62,000 nucleotides of DNA. Origin: Chromera velia. Lineage: Eukaryota; Sar; Chromeraceae. The DNA lies in assembly GCA_018398765.1 (NCBI GenBank), contig JAHBMJ010004062.1, forward strand, positions 14,999-76,998, given 5' to 3'. This document shows, piece after piece, positions 24,210 to 35,720 of this stretch; position 1 is the stretch's first letter, and every line of letters starts with the position of its first letter. A program made the translations under genes and the position numbers. Under the pieces are notes generated by a model that was not told where the DNA came from, ran no database searches, and saw only the letters and a list, made by a program, of their open reading frames with translations.

Positions 24210-27200
24210 GAGAGAGAGGAGAAACTGAATATCGCCATTCAATCAGACAGGACTCAATCCACAGCCTCCTCAATACAAGAACCCACCCACCTCAAAGTCG
24301 TAGGGGAGAACTTTGAGAGATGGACAGAGTTGCAGAGCCTCCTTAAGAAACATCCCCTTCGAGAGTCCGAATCTTCAGGCACACAAACACAAAGGAAGCA
24401 AGGAAGATCAGAATGAATGAAAGCGTGAAAGAGAAAATATTCGCACCATCTAGCATGCAGAAAGACGGCCAGGAATACACTTGAGAGACAGCTACTCCGA
24501 CATGATTTAACCCAATCCACCTACTCTCATTTCACTTGCCTCCCTTCTTTGGCTTTCTTTGCCCTCAACCCAGCGCCAAAAAGATGGCATGGCGTCTCCT
24601 CTTTCTGTTTCTCTTTTGTCCCCACCATTCAGTCCAATGATTCATTGAGTGAGCATCCGTTTTACGAATCATTGTACAGAAAGAAAACTTTTCTTCGTTC
24701 ACGCACAGACCTTCTCGCCTCGTAGTTACAGCTGCAAATCTCACTCGAGGACTGAGGTGTGGGCGTTTGGCTGTGAGCAACTGCAACCTGCAATGTAAAG
24801 CTTGGTCAGGGATAAGACATGGTTTGTCTCCCCAAGTTTTCCAGCACACACCCAGGATGATTTTCAACCTTGCAGCCCTCTCTGATAGCGATGCGCAAAT
24901 CTACATCCATCCCTGTTTTCACACGACGCACAGCAAACCAAGCAAGCAGGTACCTGAAATGAACAGATCGGAGACTTCGTTGAAATACACGGGAGCTTTT
25001 CTGCCTGGTGCGCCTGCTCTTTCACAAATGCTCGCTTGTTTTCGTGAAAACCGGAACGCAATGTGTTTACGAGTGAGAGAAGAAGCAGAAGTATTGGTCG
25101 ACATACTACACACATACACTCAAGACTTACAGGTTGCCCCTTCAGGTCTGGTCTATTCCTCAATGCGACAGCAACGAAGAAGAAGTCAAAGTCGACGTGC
25201 AAGATCTTCACCTTAGAGGAGGAAGAGGACTGCTTTCCGCCCTTTCCCTTCCCCCCAAACAACCCAGACAGGGTGGTCTGCCTCTGAATACCCCCTTGAG
25301 GCAGCACGGAGGCCCCTCCTCCTCCCGATCCCCCAGAGGCAGAAGAAGAAGCCGATGCCCCCCTTTGTGACGACAGAGACGCTGCAGCTGCCTGTACTTC
25401 TGGGGGCTGTGCGGGTTCGAATGCCTCTATCCTGTCAGCAAACGTTCTGAGGACCCTGTCCCGGAAAGACCCGAGAAGGTGGAGACGGGAGGAGGCAAAG
25501 AATCGTTTCACAAAGTCCGGGTGAGACGTATCCAAAGATCTTGGACCGAGAGCAGAAGAAGACGAGGAAGAGGAAGAAGAAGAGGAAGAGGAAGAAGAGG
25601 ACGAAGCTCCTGCAGCGCTATGAGGCGACTTTGGAAGGGCGTCTCTTCCTGGAGGGGGGCCGATTCTTGTTTGTGTTTCGGCACTCCCAAGAAAGTCTCC
25701 ACGAGTCTTGCTGGTAGGAGAAGTCTCTGCTGCTCTCCCTTCCTCCTCCTGTCTGTCTTTCTTTTCATCTCTCTCAATGCCCGCCTCTCCTCTCCCCTCT
25801 TCACTCCCACAGCGTTCTTTCAAGACCTGCTGTCTCTGCTCCTCTCCTATCATTTCACGTTCTTCTTCTGAATCGATCGGGAAGACTTCTTCTTCCTCCC
25901 CGTCTCCATCAACTTCTTCTTCGTCTTCAGAAGATGCATCGATGCCTTCCACTCCTCTCCTCTTCTTGCGATCTGTCTCGTTGTCCACCCCGACCCCCCC
26001 CTCCCTTTCTCTCTTCCCCCTGCCGTTTGACTTCGCCTGTTGATTCTGCACCGGCTTGAAGAGCGTCTTGATCGATCGGTTGTCTCCCCTCAGACAGGCA
26101 GGCAGGTAGTCTGCCTCAGGAAGACGCCTTTGGGCCTCGACAGAGTCCAAGAGCCAACGACTGGTGACGGCCTGCAATCAGATTCTCTCACTCGCCCGAT
26201 GGGGAAACGGACAGAAGGGGCAGGGGGAGGAAGAGAGACTCTATGTGCGGTAACTGTCACCAAAAGATGCCGCAATCAAGCTGGTGAGACACACGTAAGC
26301 AGCACACAGAAAATCCATGTTCGGGACTAAGTCTTCGGCCCACATGTGCGAATGTTTACTTTCAAGCCGGCGTGAGCCACGTCAAACAGCAACAATTCTT
26401 TTCTACGCACACCACAGACGCACTACCTGACTGACCTTGAGTTTTTTGGATCCCCTGTCCCTGAAGTGGCGCCACTTTTGATTTCCCATCGCCAAATTGT
26501 CTGCAATTGCGTGGGTGACTCGCTTCATGTCATACTGATCGAATTCGCCCCCTGAAAGCAGGACAGAACAAAACAGAAGATCCACGCACTTCTATTCTAC
26601 AAATATGCACATACAGACAAGACCCCCGCACGGGTTCAAGAGAGGTGCATGGCATGAGATCATCTGCATGAATGAGGAAGACTTCCTTTCTGTGAGGCAG
26701 CGCTCGGTATATCAGCGGCTCAATGAGTATGTAGGAGCGGAAAGAGCCCATGCTGCCCGACAGACGTCTTCTTCTCAGTTGGTGAGAGAAGGCTGCGAGC
26801 ATCCGACGCAGGCAAGAAGGCATCAGTACGGCTTGATGAGGGCTGGTGGTCCGCAGACATTCGCGCGAAGAGCGAAGAAGAACTGGCTGAATCAGACTCA
26901 GTAGCAAAGAAGAAACGAAGAAAGGGGACAGGATTGGCGCTTGCACAAAGGCCCATGTAAATGTTCTCGGAGACGGAGAGACGGGGACAGCAGAGGGAAA
27001 AAAACATCCCAGGACCACAGGCGCTCCCGACCGTTCTCTGTGATCAGCCTCTTGATCTCTGCGTCGGTAATTTCCGTGCGACCATCGATCCACGCCACAA
27101 CCCCACGAAAGATGTTCGATGTAACGTCGTGCTTCTCCCGAAGTTGCCCCTTGATTTTCTCATTCTTGTCCTTCATGTAGTCCCCATGGCCGCTCCACAG

Positions 27201-27236
27201 TCCACCCCCGAAGGCGTCTGAATAGGATCGCCTCAT
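15947..27236 (-). CDS. REV1: DNA repair protein REV1 (BRCT plus Y-family DNA polymerase)
   Basis: REV1 is the deoxycytidyl transferase and scaffold of translesion synthesis. Exons: 27236-27032, 26551-26436, 26171-25131, 24787-24711, 24372-24291, 23840-23724, 23365-23318, 22880-22579, 22102-21984, 21702-21344, 21127-20986, one short unresolved exon, 20524-19693, 19289-17697 and 17281-15947 (stop). An N-terminal BRCT domain starts at GHGDYMKDKNEKIKGQL and ends near TSRWLLDSVEAQRR. A Ser-rich linker follows. The Y-family catalytic core has HVDFDFFF (metal aspartates), RNRPDLKGQP, SSSEICSCNYEARRFG, the acidic pair in CDEALV, and VSVGVGDNPLLAKLA. It continues with the helix-hairpin-helix LPQVPGIGPVARERL and little-finger strands, including EPAKFLGHGWCD and VRGISVSLSRL. 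All catalytic residues expected of the family are present. The remaining roughly 1250 residues (exons 13-15) are low complexity with an AAAKRRKTG basic patch. I could not recognise the REV1 C-terminal four-helix domain. About 2120 residues, much longer than yeast or human REV1. Confidence 0.93.
17577..17668. repeat. GA/CA/CTCA microsatellites in REV1 intron
   Basis: Compound simple-sequence block in the last REV1 intron: (CA)n, (GA)n, then (CTCA)n. No coding content. Confidence 0.85.
23162..23197. other. Assembly gap (N run) within poly-C
   Basis: 36 undetermined bases are embedded in a poly-C run (23145-23208) inside REV1 intron 7, followed by (TG)n and (TC)n tracts to about 23287. The real sequence there is unknown. 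Confidence 0.99.
23986..24226. repeat. GA-rich purine tract in REV1 intron
   Basis: About 240 bp of GGGA and GA repeats, almost purely purine on the plus strand, in the REV1 intron between exons 24372-24291 and 23840-23724. The several long open frames in this tract are repeat artefacts. Confidence 0.9.
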
Positions 27237-27827
27237 CTTTCAAAGACAAAAGACTGGTGTAAACAGAAAGCAGCGGACACTGTCAAATGCTTACCATGAA
27301 GCCCTCGCCCTCACGCGTCGTGCAATCCTGCCTGGAACTTTTTGTCCAACGGGGCAGGAATCAGGGCACACCTATTATGAGTACCCACGCCGGCCGGCCA
27401 AACAAGCTCGTTCCAGCTCGATCTGCTGGAATATATTTTTGACAACCTCGCATCATCTCGCATCACGAACTTCTTTGAACTTGCAAGTTCCCGATCGAAC
27501 ACTATCATTCCCGGTGACATTCCGTCTCCAGGTCTCTTCCCCGGCCGCACGGTAATTAAGATTGTGCTCATGCCATGCACATGGGCCGGCCATGCACCGC
27601 GCGCGCGCGGGCCGCCTGCATGCCCGCGGTGCATGGGCGTCGCGGAGTCGAGTTATTATGAATAATACTACACTCTCACTGCAGTTTTGGATCTGTGAGT
27701 CGATCGTACACTTCTCTAACTCTCTGTGGCCTTCCGCGTGTGTCTTGCCGGTGCGACTGCGTTGAAACTCCTGCTCCCGGTTGGGTCGGATACTCACCTC
27801 TCTGCCTGTCAAAGTCTGGCAAGAGAC
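27237..27827. promoter_or_regulatory. Head-to-head promoter region of REV1 and the ankyrin gene
   Basis: About 590 bp separate the REV1 start codon (minus) from the likely start of the ankyrin gene (plus), so one region probably drives both. It contains GGCCGGCC, a run of CG dinucleotides and a 12-bp perfect inverted repeat (separate entry). No TATA box or known factor site is claimed. Confidence 0.45.
27590..27636. repeat. 12-bp perfect inverted repeat in the divergent promoter
   Basis: The left arm CCATGCACCGCG (27590-27601) and right arm CGCGGTGCATGG (27625-27636) are exact reverse complements around a 23-base GC-rich centre that itself contains TGCATG. It could form a hairpin or bind a dimeric factor. 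Confidence 0.7.
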
Positions 27828-30517
27828 ATGTCTTGGTTTTCCTCCCCTTTCGCGTTCTTTCCTGTGCTGGTTCTTGTGTATCAGTGTGTGCTGTCTGATG
27901 GAGAATATGCTTGTGTGTACCTTGACGAAGCCTGGCCAGCCATGCCTTCATGCAAAGACAATGGTGCTCGTCGTGTTGTCTATTCTTTGTGTAATGGTGA
28001 TGGAGCAGCGTGCTGGGTGAAAATCGCAGGAGACGGCGAGAGATGCACATTCAGGTCTGTGTTAGCTTTGATGTCTGTACTGCCTCATTTCCATCACAAG
28101 TGCAAGAGTAACTCTTCTCTGATGCAGATCAAAGGGGTGCTGATGGAATGATCCCAAGGATGCACTCCGTCCTCGGCGAAGGAGGGCGGTCCAATCAACA
28201 GCTGCGTCAGGAGACGACCTTGGAATCTGACAGTGGCATTAGCGTAGTCCTTTCAGAGTCTGGTCAGTCAGTGTGAGCCCCCTTGCAAGGTTTCCAGTCC
28301 TCTGCATTTTCTTTTGCGTATGTGTTCTCAGGTTCTGGAGCAAAGGGGGATGCACGAGAAATCAGTGCGGACGCCGAAAAAGCGGTCCCACGTCGATCTC
28401 TATGTGGGGTTCGCCTTGCTGTTCAAGTAGTATGATGCGGAATTTTTTTAAACACACACTGAACCTCTATCGAATTTTCTCTGTAGAAAATAGACAGGCA
28501 CTATGGCATTACCTTTTCTTCCGGATTGAGAGGGAGGTGTTGGAGAGCCATTTAATAAAGGGGACAAAACGTGCACGGAAAAGTGCAGGCATGCGGCGTC
28601 CTTCTTTTTCTCCGGCATGATAGGAGAATTTGGTGGTGGGCCATGCGTGTGTCATAGATCGAGCGCGCGGGTCGGTATTCATCTTCGTGCGATTGCACAT
28701 TTCTCTCCACGCAGCATCTCCTTCGCAAAACACGACAATCCTGCCTGATCTGCCGTCATGCCAGAGCAGCAGGTCTGTTGGGAATGTGCAGTATCGCTTC
28801 CAGCCAACTGGGGCCTCCGAGATTGTCCTGGACGCCTGTGCTTCCACGTCTGTCCGTGATGGTATTCAGGGCGTTCTGGCAGCTACACAGCCTGCTGTTG
28901 AGAATTCGACCGTTTCACTTCTAGGGAGCCTTTTGGAAGCTTTCTCGACCCCCCGAGAGAAGAAGGCCGCTTTGACTACCGTGTCGTCCGACAAATTGCG
29001 CGAAAAGCCATTGCACACAGCAGCCAAGGAGGGGATGCTACGGGTCGTTAGGTTGTTGGTGGCACAAGAGGTTGACAGTCGATTTCAGCTCGGGGAGCCG
29101 CGGAGCGATGCCCTTAGAAAGACGCTTGAGGTGCGCAATGCACGGTATCGAACACCTCTCCTGGAAGCTGCTGCTTCCGGGCACGTGCCAGTGATCCGAG
29201 AACTGCTCAAGCAAGGGGCACACGCTCTGGTGGTGGGGGAACGAGGAAGAAACCTTCTGCACCTTGCTGCCGAGCATGGTCATTTCCAAGTAGTTCAGTA
29301 CTTTGTGAGAGCTGTTCCGAACGGAACCTCCTTAGTTGATAGTACTGACTGGTCGGGGGAGGCTGCGTCCCACCTTGGGAGCTCCACAGGCAGGGCAGAT
29401 ATCGTGCAATTTTTGCTCGACAGCGGGGCAGCTCCGAACCGGCCGCGCGCCGACGGTTCGACTCCGGTGGTGCTCGCTGCACGTGCCGGATCTTATCCAG
29501 TGTTGAGGAGCTTGTGGGAGGGTGGCGGACGCGGGGTCCTAGCCTCGCTGACTGGCCCAGAGATTTCACTCTTCTCGCTTCGGAGAATTGCAAATGCAGC
29601 CTCCAGAGACGATCGGAGACGCCTACTTTCTCCATCTGAACCGAATGGTCAGTCAGCCGGCGAGGCGTGCTTCGTTCCTTTCCTTCGATTTTTGCATCAA
29701 GGCCTCACAGTTCGATTCCACTTGCCGCTTGATGTGTATGTGTATGTGTGTGTGTGTGTGTGTGTGTGCGTGTGTGTATGTATGTGTGTGTGTGTGTGTG
29801 TGTGTGTGCAGATACTGAGGAAGGGCTGAGTAACTACGGAAGAGACGTGCTCACTTCCAAGGCGATGGAGAACCTGTGTGCACGAATTTCTTGTCTACAT
29901 GGTAGTATGGTAGACGAAAACATCGGCGAGGGCACCGCCCTTCAAAGAGAGAGCATCGTATTCCGGTCTCTCTCGGACCGTGGACTTTCTTCTCCGCCAG
30001 GGGGCGGACATCGAGTCAGGGACAGACAGAATCCCGAATAATTCATCCTTCCTTCCAGGCACCGTGTCTTCGCTCAGCCCCCTTCTGCTGGCGGCTTCAC
30101 GGGGCTACGAGGATGCTGCCCTTCTGTTGCTGAACGGCGCCGGCGGGGCCGGGGCAGATCCTGAAGCGAGAGGCTTCCTTCAGTGTGACGGTCGTGACTC
30201 GGAACCCGTCCACAACACGACAGCCCTGCATTGCGCGGCATCCACAAATAGTTCGAAACTCATAGGTGCCATTCTGGAGAGGGGAAGGCTGTATGGAAAA
30301 GAGTTCACTTCAGCCCAGGTATGAAAGGGTCTGGCTACACACATGCAGATGGACAGGCTGGTAGCCAGACAGGCAGACGGACAGACAGACTTTCTGAGTA
30401 CATGACTTCCTTTTTTCTCTTCGTTTGTCCTGTCCTCTCAATCATGTAACAACCCAACAAAAAGAAACCATACTTTACGGACACCCAAAGAAACCAGCGA
30501 CAATCAGACAGCGCGGA

Positions 30518-30558
<41 letters not shown>

Positions 30559-32942
30559 GACAGGCAGACAGATACATAGACGGATAGGCCTTGGTGGTTT
30601 CAAGCCCACTGAATGACTTCACGTGTGCCACTGAGGTTCTAAAGAGTTACACAGACGTCACGCATATATTGCTTCCTGCAGGATGACTTGGGAAAGACTC
30701 CGCTTGTCCTGGCGTTGCGATCAAGTGCTGTCGATGCAGTGCGTTTGCTTCTAGAATCTGGAGAGAAAGCCCAGCTAACGGCTCTCGATAGGCGGGGGAG
30801 ACACGCGATGGACCACGCGAGAGATGCGGAGTCCAAGCTCCTCCTCAAAATGTATGATGATGTCAATTTCGATGAGTGCGAGCACGGCCCCGAGCTTTGC
30901 CGTCAGCCCGAGAGGTGCATCGACCAGCGACTAGGATACTGGTCACGGGTCAGTCGAGGGTAGTCGAGGGGGGGTGGATTCCTATTTCTGCACTATCTTG
31001 CTTGACTGTTGCCAATTTGGCCTGACGTTTGGTTTTTCAGATACACTGTTGGCTCACGCGACTGCTATTTTTTGTGTGCTTATTCAACTGAGAATTCACT
31101 CTGCAGGGGGACTGGCAGTGCCTACTGCCATCTCAGGTCGAGAGAATATCGGAGCCTCGGCAAGTGTGCCTCGGGTCTCTTTGTTTCGGTGTTGCTTGGT
31201 ACCAGCTCGCTGTTTATCAAGTTTCCGTCTTCGTTTCCCTTTTCGCCCTTGTGCTTCTTTTGGTCTTAGTGCTTCCGCGATGGGTTCCCAAGTGGAGGGC
31301 ATGGAAGATGCAGATCGCGCCTGTGATTGGGGCCGTGCTGCAGTTGAACAGTATTTGGACCGACAGCATATTTTTTCTGTCTCTGACTGTCCTCCGGGAT
31401 CATTCGCAATCGGGAGTGATCCTAATACTTTTCGTTGTGCATTTCTTCCTTCTTCTTCTTTTCAACGTGTGGAGTGTCAGGCGATTTGTTTGTCGAAAAT
31501 TGCGCGGGCAGCCTTGGCTTGAAGAGGCAAAGCAGGGGTGCCGATTCTACACACATGGTTTCCTCTTCATTGCGGGTATTCTGTCAACTCGTTTTCTTGC
31601 TCTGATTGCCTCCAACCTTTTTGGCCTACACGTCTTCTCCCTCCGACTGATGCGTCCTCCTGATGCGCCCGTCACTGGGAGCAACACGAGAGCTTCAGTT
31701 GGTGCCGAGAACGCAGCCGGAGAGGACGCCGTGCCACCAATTGAAGACGGGGTCTCCGCACCGGTCGGATCCTCAGCGCAACCCTGTCCGCGCCCGGACA
31801 CTTCTCCGTCTCTTGAGAGAGATGAGGTCGCACAGTGCTACGGTAAGTAGAGGCACCCCGAAGATTTGCCGCGAGAAAAGGAAATCAATAAAACTCTATC
31901 GAATGAGGATTTTACTACTGCTATTCTTTGAGCAGAAATCAAATAATCGACATCCGGGATGTCTCGAGGTGTCTCTGGCGTTTCTGAAAGCGCACCCTCC
32001 AAGGTGAAAGATGCCGCGTTTTGTGAAAAGTCTGTTCGCTGCTGTCGTTTCGCTCTTGGATGCAGATTCCAGAGAGGACCTAGGACTTTGTCTCGTGCCG
32101 GGGGAGACGCCTCCACCGCAGATTCGAGACGTCAGTTCCCGGGATGTGAATTTCTGAGTTCGTGGCTATGACTTGGCCTTTCTTTTCCCCGGTACTTTTC
32201 GGCAGTCCCTCTCTCGCGCAACCAATTGAAGACAGCATGCAAAATCGGTTCGAAAGTGTGAGAGTTGTTTGCTGCCGTTTTGGCTTTGCAGGTCGGCACT
32301 CAGACTGAGGACTCGAAATCGACCGCGGACACTGATCTCGTTCCGCCTGGTGACTATTTGAGTCAGAAGGAGGTCACCGACTGTGTGATCATGAGCACCA
32401 ACCTCGGTTTGCTGTTTGAGGAAGTGCCTCAGCTGATGCTGCGGTTTGCTTACTTCGCGCCGGGGGGGAGAGCAACCCTCCCCCTTATTGTTGGTACCAT
32501 CATTGCTTTTTTGGGTCTCCTGTATGCGCTCTACCTTTGGGTGAAGGCAAGGCGTAGCTGGAAATCTGCAAAGAGACGATGGGCGGACTCAAAAGAAGGG
32601 GTGGGGGAGAACGGGGTTTCAGTTGAAACTCCAGACGAAGCTGGGGGACGCCAGGCAGAGCTGCAGCGTTTAGAAGCGCCGCCTCATGAGGCGCAAAGCG
32701 ATACAGCTCACTGTCGACAAACAGCGGCTGTTGACTCCCCTTGTGCAGTATCCAACAGACAGAAAACGGAACAGGGTGACGCTAGGGGTGACCGAGACGC
32801 AGAAGGAAATGCACTCGCCCCTTTGACTCGCCCCGTCGTTGTGCCTTTTCACGATGACGTCTTGGTCAAGCGCTCGCTAAGTGAAGCGGTTTTGGAGGTC
32901 ATGCGAGGTGAATGCGTGAATTCCAACTCTTCGTGCATGTGA
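27828..32942 (+). CDS. Ankyrin-repeat protein with C-terminal multi-span membrane domain (XK-like)
   Basis: Ten exons give 1179 residues in one frame: 27828-28054, 28135-28262, 28332-28403, 28715-29647, 29812-29901, 29948-30318, 30682-30948, 31107-31842, 32066-32130 and 32292-32942. The first three exons are less certain; the ATG at 27828 opens a hydrophobic stretch that may be a signal or anchor. Residues from about 200 to 690 carry eight or nine ankyrin repeats (for example EKPLHTAAKEGMLRVVRLL, RNLLHLAAEHGHFQVVQYF, TPVVLAARAGSYPVLRSL, TALHCAASTNSSKLIGAIL). The C-terminal part has at least four hydrophobic spans: about 31170-31290, 31410-31480, 31560-31630 and 32480-32545. It includes FEEVPQLMLRFAYF, which resembles the E-x-x-PQL motif of XK-related membrane proteins. 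The protein is probably membrane-anchored with cytosolic ankyrin repeats. Ligand and function are unknown. Confidence 0.75.
29738..29810. repeat. (GT)n microsatellite ending at a 3' splice site
   Basis: The GT/ATGT repeat runs directly into the CAG acceptor of the ankyrin-gene exon that starts at 29812, making the polypyrimidine tract mostly alternating GT. Confidence 0.9.
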
Positions 32943-33494
32943 TCTTTTTCTGAGTCTTTCCACGAGGTGACGTCGAGGTCCGAGTCTATGCAGAGATGTG
33001 TCGTTTCTCTATAGTAATTTCTCTTCATATGTTTATGCATATTGAATTTTACAAGAATACTTGCCGAGCACTGAAAAGAAAAAAGAACAATGAAATAAAT
33101 TTTGATGATTATTGACTTGATGATTACGAACCTATAGTTCAAGTTACTAGCTAGGATTTTAACTGTGACGGTTTTTATGGGATTGTAATGAGAATTTTGA
33201 CGAATTTTGATGAATGAAACGCAGGCCGAGGAGCTTGTAATGCGGCACTTCTCGCTCGTTCTACAGTGGGACGATCGAGGCTTGGGCTCTCATTGCTGTA
33301 TGCCTATAGGAGTGGACAGATCGATCCTGGCCGGGGCACAGTGGTTTGCTAGCTAGCTATCCTAAGACTCGGCCGCTTTAGGTATGCAATCACTTAGTGT
33401 GCCCCTAACTTTATAATATGGCTTTATAGATATGGCTTGAATACTCACAAACTGTCTTTGACCATTGGGTCTTGATGGTTACGGGGTTAAGTCA
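32943..33494. other. AT-rich spacer downstream of the ankyrin gene
   Basis: No coding region recognised. Moderately AT-rich, probably containing the 3' UTR of the ankyrin gene. The LINE remnant on the minus strand begins beyond it. Confidence 0.6.
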
Positions 33495-35720
33495 CATCAT
33501 CATCATCATCATCATTATTATTATTATTATTAATCGGTCTATAGGCCATCATGCAGTGCATGAGTCTAGGACAATGCTTTATTGCCCTTTTGCCAGACCT
33601 GCATCATACAACGGGAGGGGGCTTCATTCTCGCAACTCTAAACACCCTGCATCTAGAGGATGCTTTCTAAATCGCTGATGTCGTTTCCCTTCTGTGGAAG
33701 GAGTGCGACAACTGCAACAGAGACTCTCAGGCAGTAGAGGCAGACAGGAAGACCGGTGGAGAGGGGGGACGGGAGATGTACGGGGGAGATGGAAAAAGAA
33801 CATTCAAAAGGTGAGACGGGAAGAGAGGTAAGTAACCATCACATGCATCGAATCGCAGGCCTTACGATGGAGGGCGCAAACAGATGTTTCGCAAGAGTCG
33901 CAGAGCCGGTATGGGTGAGTGTCTGAGTGCCAGGGTGACCTTCATTCGTGCCAACAATTCGCTTTGCGTGGCGTGTTTTAGAGGGGTGGAGTCCTTCGAT
34001 AGCAACCACTTTCTCTCTCTTTCTTGGGCTCTGTCTAATTTAGCTTCAATTTCGGTTACAGTTGCATTCAGAGCCTCTCAATCTGCTCTTGTTTCTGTGC
34101 ATTCAGTCAGTCGGTGCAGTAGATCGTCTGCTTTGCCCCTGCATGCAGGGCAAACCACGTCTTCCAGCCCTCTGTACGGTGTATAGGGGCGACCACCAAG
34201 CAACATATACAGCAAGGCTGAAAAAGGGTCTGAGGACCAGATCGCAGCGCGAGGGAGGGAAACGAAACGGGGGGACGAAGGAGATGAAGGAAAAGTAGAG
34301 GAAAGGAAGAGGAGAGACGAACGTTGGGCAGTAGGATAAGACGTTTGGAACACATTCGGTCTGACGCCTCTGCCAAATTACAAAACTGCCCCCCGTGAAG
34401 CGGCCCTTTCTAGACAACCATCAATCCATTCATCAACTTCCCGGTTGATCACTGCTCTTAAGAGAAAGAAACAGCCAACCTTGGTGGCTTTCTTTCTTCT
34501 TCTGATGGTTGGATTGACAGTCACAAATTCTTCCAATCCGGTCGACCCAATCAATTTTTGTGCGTGCATCATAGAGGAAGGACAATCACCATTCATTAAA
34601 GCCGACCAGGCACCCGCGGGCATCTTGAGGTCAATATGTTTTAAGTTAGTCAAATACCCAGCAAGTCTCATCGACACATGCACACGTGCAGGAAGTAGAC
34701 CGACAGCACACAGAGTAGGTACACGGAAAGAGGAGAGAGACAGATTCAAAGCCCAACGGACAAAGCGCAATTGAAGGACATCTAATGCATCCATGTCTGA
34801 CTTGCGGACAGGCAGACAGTCAAACGCGTATAGAGCAACAGGCAACCAGAAAGCGCATAAACATAAAATTTTTGCTGCGGGGGGCAGGCGACCTAAAGAG
34901 AGTGCTATGCTCTTTGCATGACCCATCCGTCTACTCGCTATGCTAAGCCTTTCTTCTATTACCTCCCTTAAGTCTCCCCCTTCGAACAAAAGAACACCCA
35001 GATACTTATATGACCCCACTTTCTCGACTTCTTTTCCCCCAAACATAAGCCTGCCTTCAATTGCAGGGTAAGAGTCGGACAGACGCATGATTTTCGTCTT
35101 TTTTAAATTAACAGTGAGCCCCCTCTCTATACAGAAAGAATTCAATTTATTCAAGCTGACCTGCAAGTCATACACGCTCTCAGCAACGAAGACAAGGTCA
35201 TCGGCATAACCAAGGCTATCGCACTCAACCCTACCGAGCAGAACCTCTACACGACCGGAAGCCTTCACTCTTTCATGCAGATCATTGATGAAAATCAAGA
35301 AGAGAAGAGGGGAGAGAGGATCCCCTTGTTTCACCCCTTTCTCTTCCTTGAACATAAAAGGGCTGCCAGTGATGCTTCCATACACATTTGTATACATTGC
35401 CCGAATCATTTTGACATCAACTGCACTCACCCCCTGCTTCAGCAAAACTTCAAACAAAACATCCCTAGGCAGGGAGTCAAAGGCTTTGCTGAAGTCTATA
35501 AAGCATGCTAACAAGGGCTTCTTTCGTTTCTTTGCCTTTTGCATCAGTGCAGTAAGTGCCCCAATGGCTTCTCATGTTCCTACCCTTTGCTGAAAACCCA
35601 ACTGCCTATGGTCAATCTTCACTTGCGATATAAGACGGGCAGAGAGGAGTGAAAAAAAGAGTTTTGGTAAGAGTGAGACAACATGGATTGGACGCCATTT
35701 ACCAGGGTCATTTAAAATCT
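33495..35720 (-). mobile_element. Decayed LINE (non-LTR) retrotransposon fragment, reverse transcriptase
   Basis: Minus-strand reading frame of a non-LTR reverse transcriptase, 5'-truncated at RT block 1 (NDPGKWRPI, about 35712). It runs through motif A (FIDFSKAFDSL), motif B (KQGDPLSPLLFLIFINDL) and the catalytic YADD box, then a C-terminal zinc-knuckle-like segment (CPACRGKADDLLHRLTEC, about 34140-34090). One frame persists from 35712 to 33862 but is broken by three stops: TGA at 35572-35574, TAA at 34378-34380, TGA at 34078-34080. No endonuclease domain is present. Downstream on the element's strand, 33495-33534 holds a (TAA)n/(TGA)n array, a plausible LINE 3' terminal repeat. The longest intact piece, 34378-35544, covers most of RT. 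A non-functional copy; not assignable to a clade by eye. Confidence 0.88.

Noticed and set aside
23928-24416. 162-codon Arg/Glu-rich frame and its antisense Ser/Leu frames
   Set aside because: Translation of the GA-rich intronic purine tract within REV1.
29940-29985. Ankyrin gene considered a frameshifted pseudogene
   Set aside because: A 46-nt GT-AG intron at 29902-29947 restores the frame and rebuilds an ankyrin repeat, and all other exon phases agree.
34078-35574. TGA stops in the LINE frame as evidence of a reassigned genetic code
   Set aside because: Only two TGA stops plus one TAA, all in a degraded transposon; the host genes here use TGA as a terminator (14805, 32942, 50510).
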